Origin: Enterococcus asini ATCC 700915
GTDB lineage: Bacteria > Bacillota > Bacilli > Lactobacillales > Enterococcaceae
Length of the DNA stretch: 64,000 bases
Direction: 5' to 3'
Assembly (NCBI RefSeq): GCF_000407365.1
Contig: NZ_ASVU01000001.1
Span: 1,769,501 to 1,833,500 of the forward strand
The notes under the pieces: generated by a model
The model's database searches: none
What the model was told of the DNA's origin: nothing
The model's input: only the letters and a program-made list of their open reading frames with translations
Part shown: in pieces, positions 43,601-53,125 of the stretch
How the letters are laid out: every line of letters starts with the position of its first letter
Numbering within the stretch: the stretch's first letter is position 1
Position numbers and translations under genes: made by a program

Positions 43601-44560
43601 ATGAAGTTAATTATTCAAATACCTTGTTATAATGAAGCCGAAACATTGGAAATTGCGTTAAATGATCTTCCCAAAAAAATAGACGGTATTGATGAAATAG
43701 AAGTACTTATTATTAATGACGGTAGTAAAGATAATACGGTTGAGGTAGCAAAAAACTGGGGCGTAAACTATGTTGTTAATTTCAAACGAAATAAAGGTTT
43801 AGCTAAAGGATTTATGGCAGGGATAGATGCAGCCTTGAGGAATGGAGCAGATATCATTGTTAATACCGATGCAGATAATCAGTATGCTGGAGAAGATATT
43901 GAAAAACTTGTGCGACCAATTTTAGATGGAAAATCTGATATTGTTATTGGTGAACGACCAATTATGGATACTGAACATTTTTCTCCTTTGAAAAAACGAT
44001 TACAGAAGTTTGGGAGTTGGGTTGTACGAAAAGCATCTAACTCGGATATTCCTGACGCGCCAAGTGGTTTTAGGGCATATAGTCGAAATGCCGCTATACA
44101 GTTAAATGTTGCTAACGAGTATACTTATACTCTTGAAACTATTGTCCAAGCTGGTAGAAATAAAATTGCGCAAACTTCAGTCCCAATTAGAACTAACGCA
44201 GAGCTAAGACCGTCAAGACTGTTTTCGAGTATGTTTGGATATGTAAAAAAATCCATGTTAACCATTTTACGTGCATTCATGATGTACAAACCGTTGAGAT
44301 TTTTTTCATTATTAGGCGGTATTATTTTTGCAGTGGGTGGATTAATTGGTCTGCGCTTCCTCTTTTTCTTTTTTCAAGGAACAGGTAATGGACACATACA
44401 GTCTCTCATATTATCGAGTACTTTGATGATGATTGGCTTTCAGACGTTTGTTATTGGATTACAAGGGGATATGATTGCCGCAAATCGAAAAATTCTGGAG
44501 GATATTCAGGTTCGTGTTCGAAAAATGGATTATTCTCAGGACTTAGATTCCAAAAAATAA
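43601..44560 (+). CDS. GtrB-like GT2 with C-terminal membrane helices
   Basis: This 319-residue protein has a GT2 domain (about 1-220: IQIPCYNEAETLEIAL, IINDGSKDNT, and NTDADNQYAGEDI with the metal DxD). Two membrane helices follow (FSLLGGIIFAVGGLIGLRF and SLILSSTLMMIGFQTFVIG). This layout is that of polyprenyl-phosphate sugar transferases (GtrB/DPM1), which make a lipid-linked sugar used outside the cell. AAAGAGGAG precedes the ATG at 43601. A much longer in-frame start is rejected. It lies directly before two GT-C-like genes that could use its product. Confidence 0.85.
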   Translation: MKLIIQIPCYNEAETLEIALNDLPKKIDGIDEIEVLIINDGSKDNTVEVAKNWGVNYVVNFKRNKGLAKGFMAGIDAALRNGADIIVNTDADNQYAGEDIEKLVRPILDGKSDIVIGERPIMDTEHFSPLKKRLQKFGSWVVRKASNSDIPDAPSGFRAYSRNAAIQLNVANEYTYTLETIVQAGRNKIAQTSVPIRTNAELRPSRLFSSMFGYVKKSMLTILRAFMMYKPLRFFSLLGGIIFAVGGLIGLRFLFFFFQGTGNGHIQSLILSSTLMMIGFQTFVIGLQGDMIAANRKILEDIQVRVRKMDYSQDLDSKK

Positions 44561-44597
44561 TTTTTATCCTCATTTTTTATGCAATGGGAGTTTATTG

Positions 44598-46388
44598 ATG
44601 AAAAAAATAATTAATAAGGTAGCTACGAAGGAAACGGGTAGAATTTTTCTCGTACTCCTAGCTTCTTTTTTGACTGTGTACAGAATTATACTTCAACTAA
44701 AACTTCCTCCAGTTACATTTGCTGGTGGTGGGGTAGACGAGCATGTGTTTGTAATGCAAGCAACTGAAATTTTAAAAGGGAATTGGTTTGGGGATTATAA
44801 TTCCAATACATTGGTAAAGAATCCAATGTATTCGTTCTTTTACATTTTTGTAAATAAGATTGGAGTTGCATATCCTTTTGCGTTGATAATGTTCTACATC
44901 TTCTCCATCATTGTATTGATCTGCGCACTAAGTCCAGTTATGCGAAGTACCTTATTTCGATTTTTTGCCTATATATTTTTGCTCTATTCTCCTGTAATGT
45001 TGGATAAAAAATTCGGGTTTCGGCTATACAGAGATGCTCTATTAACTCCTTTAATTGTATTACTAGTTGCAAGCTTGATTGCACTTTTCTTGTATCGCAA
45101 TCGTTCTAAGTATTTGCTAATTGCTTGGTCAATTTTAGCAGGGGTATCGTTTTTTTCTTTTACGTATCTTCGTGAAGATAGTATATGGTTAAAACCACTT
45201 TTTTACGTTGCTTTGGCTATCACATTCTTTTTCATTCTATTTGGTAAAGAACGTGTGTTAGAGAAAGTAATAAAAATGGGATCACTGCTAATACCAATTG
45301 CCATATTCTTTGGTTTAACTATGGCTCTTAGTCATCAAAATGAAGAAAAATATGGGATTTATGCAGTTAATGACCATACACAAACACATTTTCAAAATGT
45401 TATTGCCGACTTAATTGCAATTGATGATGGGACAAATCAAGAGTATATTTGGGTACATCGAACTGCATTAAGGAGTGCTATGGAAGTTTCTCCAACCTTG
45501 AGAAAACTTGAAGAGCAATTTGATAGTTTTTATGTTCCAAATTCTACATTGATGGTGAAAATTGATGGAGAAAAGCAGCAAGAAATGTTTAGTGGAAAAG
45601 TAGTTTGGCTTTTACGCTTAGCTGTCGAAAGAGCCGGGGTAGGTTATCAACAGGAATTAGTCGTAAATGGAAAAAAAGAACTCGGTGGTAAAGTCACAGA
45701 TAATTTCTATAAAGCGATTCATGAGGAATTGATGGCGGGCTTTAATGATGGGCGCCTGAAGAAAAGAAGTGGCGGAATCTCTGTTTCAAAATCGGCCCCT
45801 GCCAAAAAGATTGAAGATATCAAAAAGAATGTACTTCCTAAAATATTATATACAGCTCAGGAAACGGCGCTATATCGGAGTTATTTTGTTACCGAAGATA
45901 ATCGAGCTGTTAGTGGAGATGTTATGGCAACGAGAGAAATAGAGATGTTGATTAATTCACCTTTGAATTATCCCGTCAGCTCTGAACAAGCTCAGTATAA
46001 TAAATCAATTGGCGGAGTTGTCAAACGTATTAATCGAATTATTTCGCTATACAAAATAACTAGTATTCCTGTGATTATTCTGTCTATTATAGGCTTTGTT
46101 TCTTCTATTATAAATTTGAAAAGACAAGGTTATAATGATAAGCACTTCTTGATTGTACTAGTATCTATTGGTTTAGTATTGTCATATTTTATCCTACTAT
46201 TAGGAGTTTCCTGGGCGTATTCCTGGGTGTCGGGTGACACTATGAATCGATTATACTTTTATAGTAGTGGGGCGATTCCAATTTTGCAGATTATTTATAT
46301 ACTCTGTTTTGGAGCATTGTTTGAAGCATTGGGCAGGCGTAGTCAGATGATGGGAAAACATCAGAAAACTGAGCGTGTATCGGAATAG
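44598..46388 (+). CDS. Polytopic membrane protein, probable GT-C-type glycosyltransferase
   Basis: This 596-residue protein has about nine N-terminal hydrophobic helices (to about 240), a large external segment (about 250-470) and three C-terminal helices. The first external loop GGGVDEHVFVMQATEIL contains acidic residues placed like the catalytic Asp/Glu of GT-C enzymes. I do not recognise a named family with certainty. The ATG at 44598 lies 7 bases after GGGAG. A hairpin overlaps its stop codon. A role in extracytoplasmic decoration is an inference from its GtrB-like neighbour. Confidence 0.72.
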   Translation: MKKIINKVATKETGRIFLVLLASFLTVYRIILQLKLPPVTFAGGGVDEHVFVMQATEILKGNWFGDYNSNTLVKNPMYSFFYIFVNKIGVAYPFALIMFYIFSIIVLICALSPVMRSTLFRFFAYIFLLYSPVMLDKKFGFRLYRDALLTPLIVLLVASLIALFLYRNRSKYLLIAWSILAGVSFFSFTYLREDSIWLKPLFYVALAITFFFILFGKERVLEKVIKMGSLLIPIAIFFGLTMALSHQNEEKYGIYAVNDHTQTHFQNVIADLIAIDDGTNQEYIWVHRTALRSAMEVSPTLRKLEEQFDSFYVPNSTLMVKIDGEKQQEMFSGKVVWLLRLAVERAGVGYQQELVVNGKKELGGKVTDNFYKAIHEELMAGFNDGRLKKRSGGISVSKSAPAKKIEDIKKNVLPKILYTAQETALYRSYFVTEDNRAVSGDVMATREIEMLINSPLNYPVSSEQAQYNKSIGGVVKRINRIISLYKITSIPVIILSIIGFVSSIINLKRQGYNDKHFLIVLVSIGLVLSYFILLLGVSWAYSWVSGDTMNRLYFYSSGAIPILQIIYILCFGALFEALGRRSQMMGKHQKTERVSE

Positions 46389-46404
46389 TCGATACACGCT
46401 CAGT
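46368..46404 (+). promoter_or_regulatory. 15-bp perfect hairpin spanning a stop codon
   Basis: ACTGAGCGTGTATCG pairs with CGATACACGCTCAGT around a 7-base loop (46383-46389) holding the TAG stop of the upstream gene. Only TTCG follows, so it is not a classical terminator. Confidence 0.7.
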
Positions 46405-46440
46405 TTCGATATAACATTCATGAATGAAGAGGATTTAATA

Positions 46441-49191
46441 ATGGTTTATTTTGAAAAAATGAAAAAATTGATAAGAAATAATCAAAAGTATTTAGTTGCT
46501 ATCATTGTCATAGCGTTTATGCTTTTGTTACTCTATAGTCCAATTATTTTTGATGGTTGGAAATTATCATTTACTAACGTTACATATTCTTTTTCACCAT
46601 TTGATAGTTTGGGAGTAAAGACTAAAGGCCCTTTTTTATCTGATCCCGCAGATAACGTGTATCCAATTGCTTATCAGTCTATTCATAATCTAACATTTAC
46701 ATCATGGATTTCCATGTTAGGAATAGGCGCACCACAGAGCATGTCAATCTATCTATTTTTTTTAAACTATGTCTATCTTTTGCCATTTGATATAGCACCT
46801 CTAGTAATTTCCATTGTAAAAGTGCTCATTGCTTTTTTTGCTATGTATTTTTATATGAAGCATCTTAAAATTTCTCGCATTGGCTGCTATATTTCGAGTG
46901 TATCATATGCTTTGTGCTCAACGATGGTAGTCTGGCATGGGTGGCCTCACTCAGAAGTTACAATGTTGGCGCCTCTACTTTTTTTAGTGATGGACTTATT
47001 ATTAGAAAAGATTAAAGTAAGTACGATTGTTTGTGGAAGCCTTATAATTTTTTGTATGCTAGTTGCTGGAATGCCTACCTACACTGCTTATTTTATGTAT
47101 TTGGTTGGTTGCTATGTATTATATTATGGGTTAAAAAAATATTGGAACGATAAGCGAAAGTTATTAGGCTATTTTTTTAGCTTTTTTGCTTGTGTAGTTT
47201 TGGGTGCATTACTTTCATTACCGTATACTTTGGAATTACTTCAGACGGTGGGTGGTAATGGCTATAATGACTCTAGAAAGGGGCTTGCGGAAGCAAAGCT
47301 GAGCTTGGATTATTTACGAACTTTATTTTTCCCATATGTTCGTGAAGATTTGACAATTCATGTTAACGAAGCTACTTTATATACGGGGATTTTAGCCATG
47401 GTTTCCTTACCATTGTCGTTCCTAAATATCAAAAAGAAACCAAAAGATATGTTTTTCTTAGTCTCATTAATTGTTCTGTTCATCCTTGTATTTACGAACC
47501 TACTATCGCCGATTTATCAGATGTTACCATTAGTAAACACTTCGATTAGATACCGATTAATAGTTTTAATTAACTTTAGTTTATCGGTTTTAGTTGGATT
47601 GAATATTGGGGATATATTCGAAAACTTGGCGGATTACAAAAAGAAAAAGTTTTTCTTTGTTTCCTTGTTAGGAATTGGGATTGGCTTCTTTTACATTGCT
47701 TATTCGATCATTGACTCTTATAAATTAAGTAAGGCACTAAATGAGCAAGTAGATACTGCTAAGTTGGTACTAATTGCGTTATTCGTTATTTGTGTAATCA
47801 CTTTATTTGTAAAAAATAGGGTGACAATAACATTATGTAAGTTGTCGTTAATTATTTTAGTTATTATTGATATGGCTGGGTTTGGCAGTTACTATTTGCC
47901 ATTAATTTCGAACGATGCATCAGTTATACCTCCCATAACCGATTCATTGTCGTATGTTAAAGAAAATACGAAAAATCAAGAAAAAACAGCATCTATCGGA
48001 CAATGGACTTTTTTTGCTTCAAATAATATGTACTATAATATTAGAGATGTTCGTGGTCATAATTTTGTATACACGAATAAAGATATTAAAAATTATTATG
48101 AAGCAATAGATGACGAAGCTTATTCAACGCCGACAAGAATCGCTTTTCACAAAATTGATAACGAGAACTTGTTAAAGTATCTTGGGGTCAAATACATTTT
48201 AAGTGAATCAGAGGGGGCTTCTGATCGAGAACCATTTATCTCCGGTGTTACTCCGCTGAGAGAATTTTATGAAGGTGAAAAAGTATTTACTCAGACATTT
48301 ACAGCCACTGAAAACAATTTATCTACATTAAAATTGATGATTGGTACTTACCAAGGAAAGTTCACAGAACAGGATAGTGTAGCGATTCAACTTATTGATT
48401 TACAAAGTGATGAGATAATACGGCAGGCGTCAACTTCTCTTTATAAACAGAAAGATAATGATTACATCACTTTTTCTTTTGATCCCATTGGGAATTCAAA
48501 AGATACTGAATACAAACTTGTGATAAAAACCAATGTTCAAGAGGAGCATAAAATTACTTTCTATGCCAGCAATGAAAAAAGCTATGAAGGTGACTTTTCG
48601 GAAACTGATTACAGAGGAAATCTGGTCCTACAGCCTTTTTATAGTACGCAAAACGAACGTATTGGTGGAGACGGTATTACGGTAAGGGAGCTAGAAGACT
48701 TCTCTCAGCAAATCCAGCTAACTGATGAAATAATCACGGAAAAAACATCGAAAGATGTTCTTTCTTCGATGGAGAATAATTATAGAAAAAACAGAGTGTA
48801 CTTTTCGAAAGAAGATAATTATCCTAATGTACTAAATAGCAATAAACTAAGTGCGGAGGAAAGCATTAGTTCTCCAGTAAATAACCGTGATGGCACAATT
48901 TCTTTTGATGCGACCGTTGATGAAAGTCGTGTTGTATTGATAAATGAATATAACGATGGCAATTGGGATGCATATATTGATGGACAAAAAACTACTGTAT
49001 ATAAAGGTAATTACTTATTCAGGGCAATTGTTATTCCAAAAGGAAACCACACAATTGTCTTAAAACACAATAGTAAAAGTTTATTTATTAGTTGGATTGT
49101 CACCGGTGTCACAGTAGTCGTGCTTCTTATCCTAGTTCTTTTTAGGAAAAAACTTCAGATACTTTTGAGCAAATATGGAATAACAGTTTAA
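46441..49191 (+). CDS. YfhO-family membrane glycosyltransferase-like protein
   Basis: This 916-residue protein has an N-terminal helix, the YfhO-type external loop YSFSPFDSLGVKTKGPFLSD and about a dozen further helices to about residue 500. A large external domain (about 510-875) follows, with a C-terminal helix and a basic end. YfhO proteins are GT-C enzymes that glycosylate wall polymers such as lipoteichoic acid from a lipid-linked sugar. The ATG at 46441 follows AGAGGA, and in-frame starts further upstream lie in or near the hairpin. Confidence 0.82.
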   Translation: MVYFEKMKKLIRNNQKYLVAIIVIAFMLLLLYSPIIFDGWKLSFTNVTYSFSPFDSLGVKTKGPFLSDPADNVYPIAYQSIHNLTFTSWISMLGIGAPQSMSIYLFFLNYVYLLPFDIAPLVISIVKVLIAFFAMYFYMKHLKISRIGCYISSVSYALCSTMVVWHGWPHSEVTMLAPLLFLVMDLLLEKIKVSTIVCGSLIIFCMLVAGMPTYTAYFMYLVGCYVLYYGLKKYWNDKRKLLGYFFSFFACVVLGALLSLPYTLELLQTVGGNGYNDSRKGLAEAKLSLDYLRTLFFPYVREDLTIHVNEATLYTGILAMVSLPLSFLNIKKKPKDMFFLVSLIVLFILVFTNLLSPIYQMLPLVNTSIRYRLIVLINFSLSVLVGLNIGDIFENLADYKKKKFFFVSLLGIGIGFFYIAYSIIDSYKLSKALNEQVDTAKLVLIALFVICVITLFVKNRVTITLCKLSLIILVIIDMAGFGSYYLPLISNDASVIPPITDSLSYVKENTKNQEKTASIGQWTFFASNNMYYNIRDVRGHNFVYTNKDIKNYYEAIDDEAYSTPTRIAFHKIDNENLLKYLGVKYILSESEGASDREPFISGVTPLREFYEGEKVFTQTFTATENNLSTLKLMIGTYQGKFTEQDSVAIQLIDLQSDEIIRQASTSLYKQKDNDYITFSFDPIGNSKDTEYKLVIKTNVQEEHKITFYASNEKSYEGDFSETDYRGNLVLQPFYSTQNERIGGDGITVRELEDFSQQIQLTDEIITEKTSKDVLSSMENNYRKNRVYFSKEDNYPNVLNSNKLSAEESISSPVNNRDGTISFDATVDESRVVLINEYNDGNWDAYIDGQKTTVYKGNYLFRAIVIPKGNHTIVLKHNSKSLFISWIVTGVTVVVLLILVLFRKKLQILLSKYGITV

Positions 49192-49287
49192 GAGTGGATT
49201 GTATAGGAAACAATAATGACTATTAGGAATTTTAAAGTATTGTATGATTGCAAGAATTTTAGTCTGTACCATAGTGGAGGGAATCAC

Positions 49288-51027
49288 TTGAAAAAAAAAA
49301 TATCAATTTTATTAATTATTTTGTTATGCTTGTTTCAAAATTCAACGATAAGCTTTGCAGAGAGTTCTGCAAATGATGTGAGTGAGAGTAGTACAGAAAA
49401 TTCTTTTCAGGAAAGTTCATTGGAGAGTAGCTCAATGTGGGAAATGGGCACTGTCTCTTCGACTGAACAGCTTACCGAAACTACAGAGAGTTCATTAGAA
49501 ACAAGTAGCGAGTCTAGTTTATCTAATAGTTCTACTACTGAAAGTACAGTTGAACCAGATGAAGTTAGTGATGTGCCAGAAAAGGTTGAAGAACAGATTG
49601 ATGAGGCGTCAAATAAAGAGATGGGCACAAATTTCAAAACGGACTCTAATAAACTTGCGAGAGCTGGAAGATCATCTGTTATAGCTGGTAATAACAATAC
49701 TCCAGAGGCTAATTTTATCGATGTTTCTAGTCATAACGGAACAATTAGCGTATCTGATTACAAAGAAATGATTCGCTATGGAGTAACAGGAGTTGTAGTA
49801 AAAGCGACGGAAGGAACTTCATATAAGAACAGTTACTATTTTGAAGGACAGGTAAAGAATGCATTAGCGGCAGGATTGAAAGTATCCGTGTATCATTACG
49901 CTCACTACACAACAGCTGCTAAAGCACGAGCGGAAGCAGATTATTTTGCTTCATACGTCGAAAGTATTGGGATTCTGGATAAATCCGTTAATATGGTAAT
50001 TGATATAGAGGAAAATGCTATGAAAAATGGTAGTCTTAGTTTAAATACAATTGCTTTTAAAAATAGACTAAATTCGCTGGGGTTTTCTAATGTGCTGTAC
50101 TATACTTCGGCATCTTGGATTACTGAATATGGTGATGGTGGAGAGTTAAGCGCTAATACATTTGGTTATCAGAATATTTGGATTGCACATTACCCAACTA
50201 ACTTGACATCTAATATGAACTGGTATAGCAAGTATGCTTCTTGGCAATGGTCTTCAGTCTACGTCTTTCCTTCAAAATCAGATGTTTATTTTGATATTAA
50301 TCAGGATTATGGTGGTCGCTTTACAAATAAAGACCTGCTTGATAATGGAAATGTTTATTACTTTAAAAATACATTTTCAGCTGGTAATGCAGATCTAAGA
50401 GTAGTATATGGCAGACCGGAAGATGTGACATATTTCGGTGATTGGAATGGCGACGGCAAAGATACGTTTGTCGTTCGCAGAGGCAATATGTACTATTTTA
50501 AAGATTCGTTATCTAGTGGTGAAGCAGATGTCACCATCTCATTTGGAAGAGATGGTGACCAAGTTTATTTTGGTGATTGGGATGGTGATGGGAAAGACAC
50601 TATTGCTGTTAGAAGAGATAATAAGTATTATTTTAAAAATGATCTTTCTGACGGTGAAGCAGATTTTTCTGTAGCGTATGGACGTGGGACGGATGATTGC
50701 TATTTTGGTGACTGGGACGGTGACGGAAAGGAAACAGTTACTGTTAGACGTGAAAATATTTTCCATATTAAGAATTCGATTTCTTACGGTAATGCTGATA
50801 TCATGATTGCCTATGGTAAGCCAGATGATGAGATATTTATCGGTGATTGGAATGGGGATCAAGTTGACGGCTTGGTAGTAAGGAGATTGAATGCTTATCA
50901 CATTAAGAACAATCTAACAACTTCCGGCGTTGCTGAAAGAGTAGTTACTTATGGAAAAGCAACGGATAGAGTGTACTTTGGCGATTGGACAGGGACTGGT
51001 CTTGAGTCAATTGTTGTTAGACGGTAG
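49288..51027 (+). CDS. Secreted GH25 lysozyme with FG-GAP-like C-terminal repeats
   Basis: This 579-residue exported muramidase has a signal peptide (about 1-26, ending SFA before ESSAND) and a Ser/Thr/Glu-rich linker (about 27-135). The GH25 domain is at about 140-345: FIDVSSHNG, VVVKATEGTSYKNS, VIDIEENAM (catalytic acid pair), YYTSASWI. Five repeats of about 45 residues follow, each with a YFGDWNGDGKD-like Asp-rich loop that may bind calcium and probably wall glycan. The start is TTG at 49288 behind GGAGG. It may remodel peptidoglycan where polymer is attached. Its place inside the polysaccharide cluster is notable. Confidence 0.88.
   Translation: MKKKISILLIILLCLFQNSTISFAESSANDVSESSTENSFQESSLESSSMWEMGTVSSTEQLTETTESSLETSSESSLSNSSTTESTVEPDEVSDVPEKVEEQIDEASNKEMGTNFKTDSNKLARAGRSSVIAGNNNTPEANFIDVSSHNGTISVSDYKEMIRYGVTGVVVKATEGTSYKNSYYFEGQVKNALAAGLKVSVYHYAHYTTAAKARAEADYFASYVESIGILDKSVNMVIDIEENAMKNGSLSLNTIAFKNRLNSLGFSNVLYYTSASWITEYGDGGELSANTFGYQNIWIAHYPTNLTSNMNWYSKYASWQWSSVYVFPSKSDVYFDINQDYGGRFTNKDLLDNGNVYYFKNTFSAGNADLRVVYGRPEDVTYFGDWNGDGKDTFVVRRGNMYYFKDSLSSGEADVTISFGRDGDQVYFGDWDGDGKDTIAVRRDNKYYFKNDLSDGEADFSVAYGRGTDDCYFGDWDGDGKETVTVRRENIFHIKNSISYGNADIMIAYGKPDDEIFIGDWNGDQVDGLVVRRLNAYHIKNNLTTSGVAERVVTYGKATDRVYFGDWTGTGLESIVVRR
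50341..51024 (+). repeat. Five tandem FG-GAP/VCBS-like protein repeats
   Basis: Five units of about 45 codons share Y-x-x-K-N, then A-D, then YFGDWDGDGK, ending V-R-R. Units four and five have weaker Asp loops (GDWNGDQVD, GDWTGTGLE). Confidence 0.85.
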
Positions 51028-51040
51028 CTGTCTAACAACA
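51012..51040 (+). promoter_or_regulatory. 11-bp perfect hairpin spanning a stop codon
   Basis: TGTTGTTAGAC pairs with GTCTAACAACA (51012-51022 with 51030-51040). The 7-base loop (51023-51029) contains the lysozyme stop TAG. There is no T run. Confidence 0.7.
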
Positions 51041-51094
51041 GTTGATTACTTGTGAATGAATAATATTTACAGTAGAAAAGTTGGAGGTAAATCA

Positions 51095-52051
51095 TTGAAA
51101 AACAACCTGAATAAGTCGTTAAAAATCATTGGTAACATAATTACTATTGTGGCTATTTTCTATGTTATCAAGAGATTAATGAATAATGATTATGATTACA
51201 GCCAGTTGCTAGTTTCAAAAAATATTTTTCCGATGTTGATTATTATTGTTGTACAATCTGTGATGGTAATGACCAATGCTTTTCCATGGAAAATATTAGT
51301 AGAAATGTTAACAGAAAGAAAAGTTCCTTTTGTAGAGACAATTCCAGTATATGTAAGTGCAAACTTGATGAAGTATGTACCAGGTAATGTTTTTCAATAT
51401 GTTGGAAGAAATCAGTTGGCTGTACGTAATCGTCTTCCGCATTTACCAGTTGCTTTAGCGACTATGTTAGATGTCCTAATTACAGTAATCGCCGCTGCAA
51501 TAATTTCCATTTTCTTCTTATACGATTTTATAGCAAAATATTTACGAGTTAATTCTTGGATGCAGACTGCATTGATTATAGTAGGAATTATCATCGTTTT
51601 GGCGGTATTTTTAATGTTTTTGTTTAGGAATCAAATATGGAAAAAAATTGAAAATTATAGTTATCTTTTTAGTACGAAAAGTATCAAAACGATACTAGTC
51701 GCTTTGATTTACTATATTATTGTATTGATGATTTCGAGTTTGATGTATTTAATCGTTGTTATTTATATCACCGATACTCCACTTAGCTCACAAGTTTTTC
51801 TCCAGTTATTTTCTGCGTATACGCTTGCGTGGCTTGTGGGCTTTATCACGCCTGGAGCACCTGGAGGTATTGGAATAAAGGAACTTGTCATGGTCGCTGT
51901 AACTGGAGGGTATATTGGTACTGATGTAATCACTCTTTCAATGGTAATTATCCGAATATTGCTAGTCGTGGCAGATTGTATAGCATTTGTATTCGGCAAA
52001 ATTTTTGAGATTATATATAAGACAAAGGGGAGACAAAATGCTTCCAATTGA
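51095..52051 (+). CDS. LPG-synthase-like membrane protein (UPF0104/AglD family)
   Basis: This 318-residue protein has about eight membrane helices. It resembles the flippase-like transmembrane domain of MprF and the AglD family, with LMKYVPGNVFQYVGRNQLAV and the conserved GFITPGAPGGIGIKELV motif. A lipid or lipid-linked-sugar handling role is likely. There is no synthase (acyl-aminoacyl) domain, so aminoacylation is not expected. The start is TTG at 51095 with TTGGAGG upstream. The ATG at 51056 lacks a site. Its stop overlaps the next gene. Confidence 0.82.
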   Translation: MKNNLNKSLKIIGNIITIVAIFYVIKRLMNNDYDYSQLLVSKNIFPMLIIIVVQSVMVMTNAFPWKILVEMLTERKVPFVETIPVYVSANLMKYVPGNVFQYVGRNQLAVRNRLPHLPVALATMLDVLITVIAAAIISIFFLYDFIAKYLRVNSWMQTALIIVGIIIVLAVFLMFLFRNQIWKKIENYSYLFSTKSIKTILVALIYYIIVLMISSLMYLIVVIYITDTPLSSQVFLQLFSAYTLAWLVGFITPGAPGGIGIKELVMVAVTGGYIGTDVITLSMVIIRILLVVADCIAFVFGKIFEIIYKTKGRQNASN

Positions 52052-53030
52052 AGAAATCGAAAAAAAGTTTTATAATAAAAAAATTCTTTTTATATCTACT
52101 AAAAATTTAGACTATATCCGAAACACCCAGGAAATAAACTGGTTAAAAGGGCTAGCAAGTGAAATAGAAATAATTTGTCATCCTTCGAACAATTATTTTA
52201 TCAGGCTGTTTTTTGTATACCTCAAACTATTACCCAAATTAATTAAACGAGATTTTGATGGCTTATTTTTAGGATTTGCTCCCCAGCTACTGTTTCCGTA
52301 TTTTCCATTTTTACCTAAGAATAAGTTGATTGTCATGGATTTTTTTATTTCTTTTTATGATACTTTAGTAGACGATCGGAAGAAAATAAAAGATAATACG
52401 TTTTTTTCAAAAGCACTGCATTTTTGGGATCGAAAAACTTTAGAAAAGGCTGATTGTGTAGTTGTTGATACAAAAGCTCATGGAGAATTTTTTTCAGAAG
52501 AATTTAGAATAAATAAAAGAAAAATCGGGGTTCTGTATATCGAGGCAGATTCATCTATTTATCAACCGCACCCAAGGGAAAAAAATGCTAAATTTGAAGT
52601 AATCTATTTTGGAAGTATTCTACCAGTTCAAGGGATTCAAGTTATATTAGATGCATTAAAACTGCTAAATAATCATTCAGAAATTCATTTTACTTTAATC
52701 GGCCCCATTGGATCAAAATTTCAAGTGAATGAGATGGATTTTCCAAATGTGACGTTTATTCCTTGGGTTACTCAAAAAGACTTAGCTGAGTATATCAATC
52801 AAGCTGATCTTGCTTTATCGGGACATTTCAGCAGCACTGTAGGAAAAGCAAATCGGACAATCGCTGGCAAAACATATATTTATTTAGCTATGCAAAAAAA
52901 AATTATTTTAGGAGATTCCGATGCCAATCGAGAATTATATAAACCGTCGACTAATATTTTTTATGTCGAAAGAGGGAATCCTCAGGCTTTGGCGAATCTC
53001 ATTATGGATATATCGTCGGGAAACCCATAA
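52038..53030 (+). CDS. GT4-type glycosyltransferase
   Basis: This 330-residue GT-B enzyme has an N-terminal acceptor half and a C-terminal donor half, VIYFGSILPVQGIQVILDAL, FTLIGPIGS, NVTFIPWVTQKDLAEYI, then AGKTYIYLAM. It lacks a strong signal for donor choice. The ATG at 52038 overlaps the LPG-synthase-like gene by 14 bases. It is the last gene of the locus. The next gene (mltG) has its own promoter and core-like base composition. Confidence 0.82.
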   Translation: MLPIEEIEKKFYNKKILFISTKNLDYIRNTQEINWLKGLASEIEIICHPSNNYFIRLFFVYLKLLPKLIKRDFDGLFLGFAPQLLFPYFPFLPKNKLIVMDFFISFYDTLVDDRKKIKDNTFFSKALHFWDRKTLEKADCVVVDTKAHGEFFSEEFRINKRKIGVLYIEADSSIYQPHPREKNAKFEVIYFGSILPVQGIQVILDALKLLNNHSEIHFTLIGPIGSKFQVNEMDFPNVTFIPWVTQKDLAEYINQADLALSGHFSSTVGKANRTIAGKTYIYLAMQKKIILGDSDANRELYKPSTNIFYVERGNPQALANLIMDISSGNP

Positions 53031-53070
53031 TTAGTCGACAGTTTACTTCCTAATTGCTCCTTTTCCTCCT

Positions 53071-53099
53071 TCTGACTTTCGTGTATAATGGTACAAGTT
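53071..53099 (+). promoter_or_regulatory. Probable mltG promoter
   Basis: A perfect TATAAT at 53094-53099 lies 26 bases before the TTG start. The -35 (TTTTCC, 17 bp away) is poor. Confidence 0.45.
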
Positions 53100-53125
53100 A
53101 CTATACGAAGTTAGGAGGAGTTGTT

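Noticed and set aside
49407-49697. Ser/Leu-rich 96-codon minus-strand frame
   Set aside because: It is the mirror of the Ser/Thr-rich linker of the lysozyme, with no start signals.
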